Below are positions 8,664-18,723 of a stretch of 64,000 bases of DNA, in pieces (the stretch's first letter is position 1; each line of letters starts with the position of its first letter). The notes under the pieces are model-generated. The model had not been told where the DNA came from. It searched no databases and saw only the letters and a list, made by a program, of their open reading frames with translations. The translations under genes and the position numbers were made by a program. Source of the DNA: Devosia sp. A8/3-2 (GTDB taxonomy: Bacteria > Pseudomonadota > Alphaproteobacteria > Rhizobiales > Devosiaceae); assembly GCA_025452255.1 (NCBI GenBank), contig CP104975.1, positions 248,001-312,000 on the forward strand, given 5' to 3'.

Positions 8664-10859
8664 ATGCCCTCGCTATCAAAGCAAATTACCTCCCTCTCAT
8701 TCGTCCTCGCTGCCGCGTTGGTCATCGTGCTTGGCTCCTTCGGATGGTGGGCGGCATCGCGCATAGATGACCGTTCGATAGCCCGGGAAACACGGGCCGT
8801 GCAGACAGGGCTTGGTGAAATTGCCGAACGCATACCAGTGGAACAGGACAGTTCCGCCATCTGGGACGATGCCGTTACAAATTTGCGCTCCAACGATGGA
8901 GCATGGATCGTGGAGAATTTGGCCGAGTGGATGAGCGAATACTTCGGCCACAACCGTGTTTACATCCTTAATTCAGATAACCGCCTCGTTCGTGCTGTTG
9001 CGGATGGCAAACTTGTCAGCCCAGTAATGTTCGAGACGGACCAAGCCGCAATCGCTCCTCTGGTCGGCGCTCTGAGGGACCAAATGGCCTTGGCCTCGGA
9101 GGGATTAGGGAATTCAACTAGAGCTGTGACCGGGATGGGCGAGGAAGATTTCGCGGTGCTGGGCGATGGTACGCCCGCGATTGTGAGCGTCCGACCCATC
9201 GTTCCTAGTAGCGACGCGGTATCGCAAACCCCGGGGACAGAGTACCTGCACATTTCGATCCGCTTCATTGACGGCTCGGTGACCACGGCAATTAGTGAAA
9301 AATTCGAGGTGAACGAACTCGCCTTTGAGCGTGTGGCCCAGTCTGACGGAGATCGTATCGCCTCGCCCGTTCTATCGGCGGACGGGCGCATTGTTGGCTT
9401 TTTTACATGGACCCCGGATGAACCTGCCTACCAGCTAATCAGAGAAACGGGACCCGCAGTCGCGGGTGGCGTGACTATAGCCACGTTAGCGGTTTTCCTC
9501 TTACTGCGGCGGCTCCAACGCACTTCAGTTCAACTTGAGAATAGTAAAGCGCATGCGTCGTTTCTGGCCTTTCACGACGCACTTACCAAGATACCCAATC
9601 GTGCATTGTTCGAGGACCGGCTCGACCGGGCACTAGCCAACATGCGTAAAAACGGCTCCAAACTAGCACTTCATTTCATTGATCTGGACCGGTTTAAGCA
9701 CGTCAATGACACTTTGGGACATCCTGCCGGCGACGAGCTAATCCGCAAAGCGGCATCACGCCTAACAGAGCTGGTGGATGATATAGATACCGTTGCACGG
9801 CTGGGAGGCGACGAGTTTGCGATTATCCAGTTCGCGGTGGCCGATACGTCTGAAGCTCTCGCTCTAAGTCAGAAAATTATCGATTCGCTGGCGTTGGCAT
9901 TCGACCTGAACGGAAGCCGGGTGGGTGTCAGCGCCAGTGTTGGTGTCGTTGTTACCTCGAACATTGCGACGCAAGCCGAAGACCTGATGCGCCATGCCGA
10001 TATAGCCTTGTATGAGGCTAAGGCCGGAGGGCAGGGCAAGTTCGAGCTTTTTGCGGACAATCTCGGTGAGGCAATGCGCGACAAGCGGTCGCTTGAGATG
10101 GACCTGCGTGAAGCCCTGAACACTGGTGAAGGCTTGCATCTAGTTTATCAACCGCTCCTCAACGCCGGCTCGGGCGAAATCGCTGGCGTAGAGGCGTTGG
10201 TCCGTTGGCATCACCCAAGCCGCGGCAGGATGTCTCCAGTAGAGTTCATCGAGCTGGCAGAAGAACGCGGACTGATCGATCAGTTGGGTATGTGGGTAAT
10301 GCGGGAAGCCTGTCGCTTCGCCGCGTCGTCCCCAGTTCCATGGGTCGCCGTCAATGTTTCACCCATACAGTTCCGTGACGAGCATTTTGCCAGAAAAGTT
10401 TTCAATCTCCTTGTTGAAACGGGTCTGTCCCCAAAAAGGCTGGAAATTGAGATCACCGAGGGTCTGCTGCTTCAGAACTCGTCCGTAGTCCAATCCACGT
10501 TGATGCTCTTACGTGCTAAGGGCATCAGAGTGGCGCTAGACGACTTTGGGACGGGCTATTCTTCAATTACCTATTTGCGCAATCACGGAGTAGATAAGCT
10601 CAAAATTGACCGGTCCTTCACAGCGCAACTCGGCCAAAATGAAGAGATCGGCAGCATCTTGCGCTCAATTATTGATCTGGGTCGTGCAATGCAGATCGTG
10701 GTGGCCGCGGAGGGGGTCGAAACCGAAGAGCAGCGCGAGCTCCTGAGCAAAATGGGGTGTAGCCAGTTGCAGGGTTTCCTGTTGTCGCATCCGCTCACAC
10801 CTGAAAAACTTGAGCTTATGCTCCAGCGTTGGTTACCGTCTAAGGCACGACAGGCCTAA
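8664..10859 (+). CDS. CHASE4-GGDEF-EAL cyclic-di-GMP enzyme
   Basis: Intact 731-residue membrane protein that makes and/or degrades c-di-GMP. It has an N-terminal helix at about residues 9-30, a periplasmic CHASE4-type sensor (WDDAV motif near residue 72, ending near 250), and a second helix at about 262-282. The GGDEF domain has its active-site GGDEF intact at residues 381-385, and the EAL domain has EAL at 510-512 with DDFGTGYSS downstream. Both catalytic motifs look complete, so it may be bifunctional. It could set c-di-GMP levels relevant to the polysaccharide cassette at 21-30 kb, but this is only inference. The start at 8664 lacks a strong ribosome-binding site. It is one of the long frames without any break. 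Confidence 0.92.
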   Translation: MPSLSKQITSLSFVLAAALVIVLGSFGWWAASRIDDRSIARETRAVQTGLGEIAERIPVEQDSSAIWDDAVTNLRSNDGAWIVENLAEWMSEYFGHNRVYILNSDNRLVRAVADGKLVSPVMFETDQAAIAPLVGALRDQMALASEGLGNSTRAVTGMGEEDFAVLGDGTPAIVSVRPIVPSSDAVSQTPGTEYLHISIRFIDGSVTTAISEKFEVNELAFERVAQSDGDRIASPVLSADGRIVGFFTWTPDEPAYQLIRETGPAVAGGVTIATLAVFLLLRRLQRTSVQLENSKAHASFLAFHDALTKIPNRALFEDRLDRALANMRKNGSKLALHFIDLDRFKHVNDTLGHPAGDELIRKAASRLTELVDDIDTVARLGGDEFAIIQFAVADTSEALALSQKIIDSLALAFDLNGSRVGVSASVGVVVTSNIATQAEDLMRHADIALYEAKAGGQGKFELFADNLGEAMRDKRSLEMDLREALNTGEGLHLVYQPLLNAGSGEIAGVEALVRWHHPSRGRMSPVEFIELAEERGLIDQLGMWVMREACRFAASSPVPWVAVNVSPIQFRDEHFARKVFNLLVETGLSPKRLEIEITEGLLLQNSSVVQSTLMLLRAKGIRVALDDFGTGYSSITYLRNHGVDKLKIDRSFTAQLGQNEEIGSILRSIIDLGRAMQIVVAAEGVETEEQRELLSKMGCSQLQGFLLSHPLTPEKLELMLQRWLPSKARQA

Positions 10860-11024
10860 CGCCGCAAAGATTGGTCGGCAGCCGCTTTGCCGGCGCTTAT
10901 CTCCTCCGAAACGAGCAAATAGCCAGGAGTGGAGCGCTTTGCTGTGATGAACAAAGCGGTCCGGCCACTTCAGCGGCAGCCGACATCCGGTGGCATTTTG
11001 GCGGCCGGGCAGCTTATGGAACTT

Positions 11025-11782
11025 CTATTCGTAGTAGATGCCGATGCGGCGCTGGCCGATCAGTTCGACTCGTACCGGAGTCTGGTAGATGGCGGTGAGC
11101 ACATCACTGGTAATGATGGTTTCCGGCGGGCCTTCGTGGGCGATCTTGCCGTCCTTCATGCAGACGATGTGGTCCGAATAGACTGAGGCGAAATTGATAT
11201 CGTGCAGCACGATCACGATGGTCTTCTTCAACTCGCGAGCGGCGCGACGAAGCTGCTGCATCATGCTCACGGCATGCTTCAGGTCGAGATTGTTGAGCGG
11301 CTCATCGAGTAACACATAGTCGGTGTCCCGGCAGAGCACCATGGCAACGAAGCGCGCTGGCGCTGGCCACCCGACAGCTCGTCAAGGAAGCGATCGGAAA
11401 GTTCGGTTAGATTGAGATAGCCGATGGCTGCCTCGATATGGGTCCTGTCCTCATGCGTCAGCCGGCCCTTGGTGTACGGATAGCGGCCGAAACTCACCAG
11501 GTCGCGAACAGTGAGGCGCGCGGTCATGTGATTGTCCTGCCTCAGGATCGAGAGCCTGCGCGCCAGCACGTCGCTCGCAGTGGTAGTGACATCGAGCCCT
11601 TCCACCCTCACGGTGCCTCGATCCATGCTCATCAGGCGGCTGATCATTGAGAGAAGGGTCGATTTGCCTGCCCCGTTCGGCCCGATGATCGAGGTGATGC
11701 CGCTCTCGGGCAATGTGAGCGTGACCCCATCGACGACGCTGGTGCTGCCGTATTTTTTGGTGACGTCATCGGCGACGATCAT
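11025..11782 (-). CDS. Iron-siderophore ABC transporter ATPase (frame broken once)
   Basis: Cytoplasmic ATPase of about 252 residues for the two permeases upstream. Walker A (GPNGAGKST, residues near 35), Q-loop region, ABC signature LSGGQRQRA, Walker B YVLLDEP and the switch histidine (IVIVLHDIN) are all present. The frame changes at about 11350, right after the signature motif. Walker B continues in the next frame with normal spacing, so an indel in the CCAC/CCC context is likely. It overlaps the upstream permease gene by 4 bases (ATGA), which shows translational coupling. It is closest to the FatE/YclP group of catecholate-type siderophore importers (family inference). Confidence 0.88.
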
Positions 11783-12786
11783 CGGGCGGCCCTTCGCAGA
11801 ACGAGAATGATAAAAACGATGCCCCCAAGGAACTCAATGATGATCGAGAGTGCGGTGTCGAAGGCGAAGATGCGTTCCGAGATGGTCTGACCACCGACAA
11901 GGCACGTGATGGCCAGCAGCGCTGCTGCCGGCAGCACATAGCGGTGGCGGCTATTGCCCACCGGGGAGTGGGCCAGTGTCGCGACCAGCAGGCCGAAAAA
12001 GGTGATCGGCCCAACCAATGCGGTCGATACGGCAACCAGCACGGAAACCAGCATCAGGACGATGACGACCGTGCGCCGGTAATCGATCCCCAGATTGATG
12101 GCATGGGACCGGCCCAGCGCCAGCACGTCGAAGGTGTGTGCGAGCCGCAGGGCGATCAGACTCACCAACCCCACTATGCCGCTGGCGACGAACAGCAGCG
12201 TGGTGTCGACAGTTGCGAAGCTCGCAAAGAAGGAATCCTGCAGCACACGGAAGGCGTTCGGATCGAGCATCCGTTGCATGAACTGGCTGAGGCTACGGAA
12301 CAGGATGCCGAAGACAATGCCGACCAGCACCAACAGGGTCAGGTTGCGCTCCTCGCCAAGAAACAGCCAGCGGAACAGCAGGCCGGAGAACACCACCATC
12401 GCGACGATCTCGATGCCGAACCGCAGTTGGGGATCAATGCCGGTCAGCGCACCGACGCCGAGAAAGAACACAATTGCGGTGTTCAGCAAAACATAAAGCG
12501 CATCAAATCCCATGATTGACGGAGTGAGGATGCGATTGTTGGTGACGGTCTGAAACAGCACCGTCGATATCGCTACGGAATAGGCGACAAGGCACAGCGC
12601 CAACAGCTTCCGCCCTCGGAACGGGATGACAAAGCTCCAGCTGCCCTTGGCTCCGAGCACCATGAAACAACCGATTGAGATCAGTGTCAGCGCGCCAAGG
12701 ACAAGCAGCACGAAGGCAGGACGCGAAAGCCCCCCGATACGACGCAGACCAGGTGCGGGGACGAGAGTGGTGGCGGCCTCAGGCAT
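11779..12786 (-). CDS. Iron-siderophore ABC transporter permease (FecCD family), second subunit
   Basis: Intact 335-residue inner-membrane subunit with about nine hydrophobic helices and the FecCD signature around ALGRSHAINLGIDYRR and STALVGPITFFGLLVATLAH. The N-terminus is longer and more polar than in its partner. It overlaps the first permease gene by 8 bases and the ATPase gene by 4, so binding protein, two permeases and ATPase form one operon. Position and order match the FatD/FatC or YclN/YclO heterodimeric permeases. Confidence 0.88.
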   Translation of the reverse strand: MPEAATTLVPAPGLRRIGGLSRPAFVLLVLGALTLISIGCFMVLGAKGSWSFVIPFRGRKLLALCLVAYSVAISTVLFQTVTNNRILTPSIMGFDALYVLLNTAIVFFLGVGALTGIDPQLRFGIEIVAMVVFSGLLFRWLFLGEERNLTLLVLVGIVFGILFRSLSQFMQRMLDPNAFRVLQDSFFASFATVDTTLLFVASGIVGLVSLIALRLAHTFDVLALGRSHAINLGIDYRRTVVIVLMLVSVLVAVSTALVGPITFFGLLVATLAHSPVGNSRHRYVLPAAALLAITCLVGGQTISERIFAFDTALSIIIEFLGGIVFIILVLRRAAR

Positions 12787-13753
12787 GGCGGCGCGTCCTC
12801 AACAGGAGGTAGAGGAACACCGCGCTGCCAATAACGCCGACTACGACGCTGATCGGGATTTCATAGGGAAACCGTATGACGCGGCCAAGGATGTCACAGG
12901 CAAGCACGAAGCCTGCACCCATCACGACGACCCGGGGCACCGTTCGGCGCATATTGTCGCCTACCATCAGGCTGACGAGGTTGGGAATGATCAAACCCAG
13001 AAAGGGGATTGAGCCGGCGGTGACCAGCACGGTGGCGCTGACTAGCGAGACGATCACCAGCCCCAGTACCATGACCCGTTGGTAGTTGAGGCCAAGATTG
13101 GTGGTGAAGTCCCGCCCCATGCCGGCGACGGTAAAGCGATCCGCAGCAATATAGGCGAGGACGGCGCACCCAAACCCAATCCATAACAGCTCATAGCGTC
13201 CGCGCAAAATGCCTGAGAAATCACCCATGTTCCGGGCGAGCAAGGACGGCAGCAGCTCGAAGCGGTAGGCGATGAAGCTCGCCACGGCACCGACAATGCC
13301 GCCCAGCATGATGCCAACCAACGGCACCAGCATCACGTCCCGCAGCGGCACGGCGCGCAGGATGCGCAGGAACAAGGCCGTGCCAGCGAGCGCAAATACT
13401 GCAGAGATCAGCATTTTGCCCATTAGTGGCCAGCCCGGCACGATAAGGGTGGCCACAAGAAAGCCGAGGCTCGCCGACTCGGTTGTACCGGCAGTCGAGG
13501 GTTCAACGAAGCGGTTGCGCACGATCATCTGCATGACAAGCCCCGCCACCGCCATGGCGCTGCCCGACAGCACAATCGCCAGCGTACGAGGAATCCGGCT
13601 GATCAGCAGCACCTGCATTGGCCGATCTTGCGGACTGGCCGAGAGCAAGCCCGGCAGCGAGATATTACTCACGCCGATGAAGAGGCTTACGATAGCAAGC
13701 GCGATTGTCACCGCGATGGCGAGGCTGAGCATGCGCACCGGCCGGCCTTCCAT
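12779..13753 (-). CDS. Iron-siderophore ABC transporter permease (FecCD family), first subunit
   Basis: Intact 324-residue permease with the standard FecCD topology. It contains the coupling-helix region GMGRDFTTNLGLNYQR and the conserved segment SATVLVTAGSIPFLGLIIPN. It would pair with the neighbouring permease in the inner membrane to form the channel for an iron chelate delivered by the binding protein encoded just upstream at 13808-14716. The family assignment is firm. The specific siderophore cannot be read from sequence. Confidence 0.88.
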   Translation of the reverse strand: MEGRPVRMLSLAIAVTIALAIVSLFIGVSNISLPGLLSASPQDRPMQVLLISRIPRTLAIVLSGSAMAVAGLVMQMIVRNRFVEPSTAGTTESASLGFLVATLIVPGWPLMGKMLISAVFALAGTALFLRILRAVPLRDVMLVPLVGIMLGGIVGAVASFIAYRFELLPSLLARNMGDFSGILRGRYELLWIGFGCAVLAYIAADRFTVAGMGRDFTTNLGLNYQRVMVLGLVIVSLVSATVLVTAGSIPFLGLIIPNLVSLMVGDNMRRTVPRVVVMGAGFVLACDILGRVIRFPYEIPISVVVGVIGSAVFLYLLLRTRRHA

Positions 13754-13807
13754 ATTGTGCTTTGCCCCGGCCCGCTATGCGTGGCCGGGGCGGAACAGGG
13801 TCGGGAA

Positions 13808-14716
13808 CTAGCCGTTGAGCCCGGCGAGCACTTGATCGAGCATCAGCATCACGCCGGTATAGCCGTGCATGGTGATATAGGCTGCCTGTGGATCAAGATA
13901 TATGATGTGACCGGCCTTCGCGGCCTTGGTCTGGTTGATCAATTCGTTGTCGAGCAGAGCTGCCGCGGCCCTGCTCGATTCCCCGGTACCCGCATCACGG
14001 TCGACGACGAACAACCAGTCTGGGTTGGTCTCAAGCACGAACTCAAACGAAACGCCATCGCCACCATGATCGCCATCCTCGACGTCGGGCATTGCCGAGG
14101 GAATGCCGAGCTGATTGTGAATCCGAGCGACGCGGCTATCAGGTCCATAGACGCCGAGATTGCCGGCATTGGTCACCAGCACCAGCGCATTGCCCTTGCC
14201 TTCGGCCGCGGACTTTACCTCGGCGACTTTTGCATCGAGCGCTTCATTGAGTTCTGCGGCCTTGTCCTGCAGCCCGAAGATCTCGCCAAGCTTGGTGAGG
14301 TTGCCCTTGATCCCGCCAATGATGTCGGCATTGTCCGCCAGCGACATGTCGATCGTGGGCAGGATGTCTTTTGCGGTCCCGTAGGCTTCGGCCGAACGGG
14401 CGGCGACGAAATACACTTCAGCTTCGGCGGCAGCGATACCTTCGAAATCGGGCTCGAACAGCGAACCTATCCGCAGGGCGTCGGCAGGAACGGCCGTCTG
14501 CAAGTAACCCGGGGCATTCGAGGCGGGCACACCGGCAGCGACCACGCCCAAAGCGTGCAGATTGTCGAAGGTCGCCCAATCCTGAACCAATACCTTGGTG
14601 GGAACACCCGTCAGGGTGGTCTCGCCCCGGGCGTGCGCAACCACGATGTCTCGGCCAACGGCCGCCGGCGCCATGAGCACGGCAGCGGCGAGGGCGGCGA
14701 GCAAAACTGATTTCAT
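13808..14716 (-). CDS. Periplasmic siderophore-binding protein of the FatB/YclQ/CeuE type
   Basis: Intact 302-residue protein with a clear signal peptide (MKSVLLAALAAAVLMAPAAVG, cleaved near residue 21) and no lipobox, so probably a soluble periplasmic protein. The two-lobe TroA/BtuF-type fold is supported by TFDNLHALGVVAAGVP, ALVLVTNAGNLGVYG and NPDWLFVVDRD. It would capture the ferric siderophore passed in by the TonB receptor and hand it to the permeases downstream. ATG at 14716 is preceded by AAGGAGAACGG. The IRO-type box at 14757-14771 lies about 40 bases upstream, so expression is probably iron-repressed. Confidence 0.88.
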   Translation of the reverse strand: MKSVLLAALAAAVLMAPAAVGRDIVVAHARGETTLTGVPTKVLVQDWATFDNLHALGVVAAGVPASNAPGYLQTAVPADALRIGSLFEPDFEGIAAAEAEVYFVAARSAEAYGTAKDILPTIDMSLADNADIIGGIKGNLTKLGEIFGLQDKAAELNEALDAKVAEVKSAAEGKGNALVLVTNAGNLGVYGPDSRVARIHNQLGIPSAMPDVEDGDHGGDGVSFEFVLETNPDWLFVVDRDAGTGESSRAAAALLDNELINQTKAAKAGHIIYLDPQAAYITMHGYTGVMLMLDQVLAGLNG

Positions 14717-14756
14717 GAGCCGTTCTCCTTTTGAATGGAAAGGGCTTTATCTAATA

Positions 14757-14771
14757 TGACAATGATGATCA
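14757..14771. promoter_or_regulatory. IRO-type (RirA) iron box upstream of the siderophore ABC operon
   Basis: TGACAATGATGATCA matches the rhizobial iron-responsive operator TGA-N9-TCA exactly and lies about 40 bp upstream of the binding-protein start. The surrounding A/T-rich bases also resemble a loose Fur-type site, so Fur/Mur cannot be excluded. Confidence 0.65.
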
Positions 14772-14891
14772 ATTTTAAAGGCCGCGACATTTGGGCTCAA
14801 TGACACGCCCCGGTTTTCTCAATCAATCGAATGGCAAACGGACTGACGTCGCGTCAGCCCGGGCAGGGACGGTGATCTTTCTAACCGCCGA

Positions 14892-15557
14892 TCACGGAGT
14901 AAGTTGGTCTATGCGGCCAAGGGCAGCGGTAAAGCCAGAGAGAGAAACTGAGAACTCAGCGGGCTCCGCGGGGGCGGACGCACTTCTCGCCGCTATGACC
15001 AACATTGTTCCTTTCTTGAGCGCCTCGAGTTCGTTTGGCGGAAAAACCACCGGAACAACGCACCCGCCCGGCATGCAGGTTGTGAATTTCGATCCCGATC
15101 CCAGCGCTTGCTCATCAATTTTAAGCGTGACCGGGGACTGGATATCCAAGCCAAAGGGTAGGATCAGGACGCCGTTGCGGACACCCTGCTGCGACGCATA
15201 AAGCTCAATTGCAAAGACCTGCTGGCCCGTCTGACTGTTGCCCTGAGCTTGGCTTGTCGCGCAGACTTTCTGATCGTTCTGTATCGCGCAGTTTACGGTC
15301 CAATCACCAAATGTCTCGGTGATCGAGGATGCACCATTCGGCAAAGTAGCTGCAGAAGCACTCTGGCCCGCTTGAGCGACCTGCAGCGCTTCGCCGAGCC
15401 TGTCGCTACCCTGCGTGGCCTGAGCGACTACCTCGTGGCTTTGAGTCAGTAGGTGATTGAGATTGTTCGGGTCTTCTCGGCCGGCCACCACTCGGATAGG
15501 CACCCACAGAAGCGCTACGCAAACGGCAGCTAGGCGGGCGTTTACTCCAACGTACAT
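14892..15557 (-). CDS. IalB (invasion-associated locus B) family secreted protein
   Basis: Intact 221-residue protein with an N-terminal signal (MYVGVNARLAAVCVALLWVP) and the IalB-domain landmarks FGDWTVNC, ATSQAQGNSQTGQQV, GVRNGVLILPFGLDI and a C-terminal cysteine pair in TTCMPGGCVVP. IalB-domain proteins are periplasmic or surface proteins common in Hyphomicrobiales. Their biochemical role is unknown outside the Bartonella invasion phenotype. It lies between the siderophore ABC operon and the TonB receptor, and its 5' region is shared with the receptor's IRO box at 15630-15644. Iron-linked expression is therefore plausible but unproven. Confidence 0.8.
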   Translation of the reverse strand: MYVGVNARLAAVCVALLWVPIRVVAGREDPNNLNHLLTQSHEVVAQATQGSDRLGEALQVAQAGQSASAATLPNGASSITETFGDWTVNCAIQNDQKVCATSQAQGNSQTGQQVFAIELYASQQGVRNGVLILPFGLDIQSPVTLKIDEQALGSGSKFTTCMPGGCVVPVVFPPNELEALKKGTMLVIAARSASAPAEPAEFSVSLSGFTAALGRIDQLTP

Positions 15558-15629
15558 CTGCTCACTCCAATCACGATTTTAAGCTGGGCAACCAGATGCC
15601 TGCGTCAAACAGGCGCCTTGAACTAGACT

Positions 15630-15644
15630 TGACTCAAATTGTCA
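15630..15644. promoter_or_regulatory. IRO-type (RirA) iron box upstream of the TonB receptor
   Basis: TGACTCAAATTGTCA fits TGA-N9-TCA and sits inside a short dyad (TTGAC and GTCAA). It lies about 45 bp before the receptor start and about 75 bp from the divergent IalB-like start. It is a second independent match in the same iron locus, which supports both calls. Confidence 0.65.
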
Positions 15645-15688
15645 AGTTTGTGATTGATCTGAATATTGGTCGATATGGGGGATCGCAA

Positions 15689-17930
15689 ATGTTGTTTTTG
15701 TTCCGCGGTGGAAGCCGTCTGACTTTCGTCGCTCTGTCACTGCTCACATCGACCTCTGTCTCAACGGTCGCGCAGGAAACGGCGCAAAGAAGTGTTCCTG
15801 CGCCATCAGGAATAACAATGCTCAGAGCCGCTCGTAATTGGAGTGGCAGCGGAACAGGCCCCTGCAACAGGTACGATTGGCCAGCCAATAGCTCCTTACG
15901 CGGGAGGCCAAGTTGCGTCCGGTACCACTTTGGGGATGATGGGCAATCGCCCCGCTCTCAACACACCTTTCAGCGTCACCGGCTATACCAGTGAGTTGAT
16001 CCGCGATCAGCAGGCGCGATCGGTTGGCGACGTGACGCTGAACGACCCATCCGTGCGCAACGACGCCTCGCCCTTCAGCAGAGCGCGACGCCTTCTTCAT
16101 CCGCGGTTTTTCGGTCACCAACCTCGATACCGCCTTTGACGGGCTATTTTATATCGCCAACCCTCGACGGAGCTTTCTCGAGGGAATCAGAGCAGGTTGA
16201 AATCCTCAAGGGCCCGACGGCATTGGTAAATGGTGGTATTGGTCGGGTGGGTGGAACGATCAACCTCATTCCCAAACGAGCCACGACCGAACCGCTGACG
16301 CGCATTACCACGACATTTACCAGTGACGCCCAGCTATGGTCACATCTCGACTTTGGCCGCCGCTTTGGTACCGAAGGCGAGTGGGGCGTCCACGTGAATG
16401 GATCGTACCGCAATGGCAATACGCCCTACGACAACAACTCGGTCGAAGTCGGCGTAGCCTCGTTGGGCCTCGACTATCGCGGCGAACGCTTTCGCGCATC
16501 GCTTGATCTCAATCATTCCACGCAGAACATCGACGCGCCGACGTCGTTATTCAATTCGGCAGCGCGGGGAATTGTTATCCCTAATGCTCCGAACGGCCGC
16601 ATCAATCTGTCCAGCCCGTTCGAATACCACGACAGCACCTACAACATGATCGCTGGTCGGGTTGAATTCGACGTGCTGCCGAATACCACGATCTATGCTG
16701 CCGGCGGCGCCAGCCGTTACCGGGAGGACTTCCTGTCCTCGTCCCACCGCATCATTGACGCAAGTGGCGCTGCAGAGGCCACCCTTGCCATTCAACCCCA
16801 GCAAATTCAGGGCTTTTCAGGTGAGATCGGTCTGCGTTCGGCATTCGACACCGGTCCTGTCGGCCACCAGTTCAACGTTTCGTTAGCGCGGGCGCTCAAT
16901 GAAAACTATCGTGGCGGCTTTGCTCCGGCCACCATTATCCTTCCCGGAACATATCCCACAAATATCTACGCGCCGGTCTATCTCCCCGACGGTTCGGTGG
17001 ATACAAGCAGCTTTCCGCGTTCAGAACAATTTGCCACTGTTCGCAAACTTGTTGGCCACCAGTGTAGCCGTTAGCGACACTCTATCTTTTGCTGACGATC
17101 GGTTCCATCTCACGCTTGGCGGACGTTACCAGAAATGCGGTCGGAGAGCTTCAATACGAGGCCGGACCGTGGTCCGCTTGGAACAAGCACATATCTCTAC
17201 GAGGGCGGCCGATTCAGCCCAGCCCTCGCGGCCTCGGTGGGCATCACCGACAATTTCTCCGTTTATGGAAACTATGTAGAGGGTTTGACCGAGGGCCTGA
17301 TTGCGCCGGCCGCTGCGACCAATAGCGGCGAAATGTTCCCGCCTGTCGTCAACACGCAACGGGAGATTGGCGTCAAGTACGATACAGGGTCGGTTCTGCT
17401 GACGGCTTCGCTATTCGAGATCGAACAACCCAATGGCTTCACGGCTCCGGGCGGAGCCTTTGGCCTTGATGGCCTGCAGGTTAATCGTGGCATTGAATTA
17501 TCGGCCTATGGCGAACCCTTTGAGGGGCTTCGCCTGCTCGGCGGCGTAACATTCATGGACGCCCAACTGGCACGGACCCGGGGAGGACTTTACGATGGCA
17601 ACCGAGTGACGGGTGTGCCTCAGGTAGCCCTCAGTCTCTACGGCGAGTATGACGTGCCACTGGATTACGCTCGGCCTAACCCTAACCGGCAGAGTGATCT
17701 ATAGCGGGAGCGCGTTCTATGACCGAGCAAACACCCAAGAAGTGTCAGATTGGACGCGCTTCGATGTCGGCATGCGTTACGAGGTCGAAGGACCGTACGG
17801 ACAACCGGTAGAACTGAAAGCGGCTATCGAGAATGTCTTCGACCAGAACTATTGGGCCTCGTCAGCCCGTGGTTTTCTCGCGGCGGGTGCACCCCGTACA
17901 TTCAAGGTGTCTGCTTCGCTCAGCTTCTAG
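15689..17930 (+). CDS. TonB-dependent siderophore receptor (several frame breaks)
   Basis: Outer-membrane ferric-siderophore receptor, about 745 residues after correction. A signal peptide follows the ATG at 15689 ([17 protein letters not shown]). The plug domain shows [57 protein letters not shown] and [10 protein letters not shown]. The barrel ends with the typical [10 protein letters not shown] and a terminal phenylalanine (KVSASLSF). Breaks lie near 15825, 16085-16180, 17055, 17135 and 17690, so reading it needs at least five corrections. All barrel segments seem represented, and I see no large deletion. The iron box at 15630 and the neighbouring siderophore ABC operon support its role. 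Whether the gene is truly intact in the organism needs read-level confirmation. Confidence 0.8.
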
Positions 17931-17976
17931 AGGCCCCTGCGACTCCAGATTGCAGCCATTAGGCAAAATCAAAATG

Positions 17977-17997
17977 GCCGCACCGGCATGGTGCGGC
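17977..17997 (+). terminator. Hairpin downstream of the TonB receptor
   Basis: GCCGCACC, loop GGCAT, GGTGCGGC: a perfect 8-bp GC-rich stem 46 bases after the receptor stop. No T tract follows, so it is a weak intrinsic terminator candidate. Confidence 0.4.
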
Positions 17998-18237
17998 TAT
18001 GGTCAACTCAGACGTGTGATGGAGTATTGTGCTGCCTACAAAGTTCCGCACGCCGGCATGTCAAGTTTGCGTGGTTTCGCAGATCACATAGTGCGGACAA
18101 CAGCTGGCCGGGGACGGCGCCGATCGATCTGTGGGCCACCGCCGGAGCTGGGCTGTTCACAGCAACCGCCTTATTTCCATTTCTTGGACAATCGATCCTG
18201 TCAGTAAGCCGGAGGCAAATGTGCCCACCCCTGTCGC

Positions 18238-18723
18238 CTAGGGGGCAATACTGTCCAAATCCGCAAGGATGGTCGAGGAATCGCAATGGAGCTTTACGAC
18301 TTCGGTGTCCTTTGTGCTGCTGGTGAAGTCGTCCGTCGAAGAATAAACTCGGACCTCCGCATCTCGCACACCGTCGGCTTCACGGCTGTCCTCGGTGATG
18401 ACAAATGCATAGATCCAATTGTCTCGCGCATAACCCATCGACATAGTCAGATCCGTCGGGTGGTCAATGTCCGTGTCCTTGGTCGAGAACCAGATTGAAT
18501 CGGTTTCGAAATAAAGCTCAGTTGGCTCCGTTCCGACAGAGTAAGTATAGTAGCCTTCCTTTTTATTCGGGTTAGCCTTGGTGTCAGCGATGCGACAGAA
18601 TTCAGCTCGTGCATCCTGCTCGGGAATGCTGCAGGCAAAATGCGTCTTCCACGGCGGAATGCAGTTGGCCATCGCTGGTAGTGGTGACAAAGCTGCCAAT
18701 GCCAGCGAGATGTAGATTCTCAT
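18238..18723 (-). CDS. Secreted protein of unknown function (161 aa)
   Basis: Intact frame with a signal peptide (MRIYISLALAALSPLPAMA) and a mature domain holding four cysteines (NCIPP, FACSIP, EFCRI and KLHCD), which suggests two disulfides in the periplasm. The middle is rich in aromatic and acidic residues. I do not recognise a family. It is transcribed towards the TonB receptor's end, with no close partner. The lack of frame breaks and the clean signal peptide support a real gene. Confidence 0.6.
   Translation of the reverse strand: MRIYISLALAALSPLPAMANCIPPWKTHFACSIPEQDARAEFCRIADTKANPNKKEGYYTYSVGTEPTELYFETDSIWFSTKDTDIDHPTDLTMSMGYARDNWIYAFVITEDSREADGVRDAEVRVYSSTDDFTSSTKDTEVVKLHCDSSTILADLDSIAP

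Noticed and set aside
13628..14710. Long plus-strand frame of 360 codons opposite the siderophore-binding protein
   Set aside because: It is the antisense of the clearly coding minus-strand gene and has the biased composition of a shadow frame. The same holds for the long plus-strand frame at 34025-35455 opposite DhaL/DhaK.
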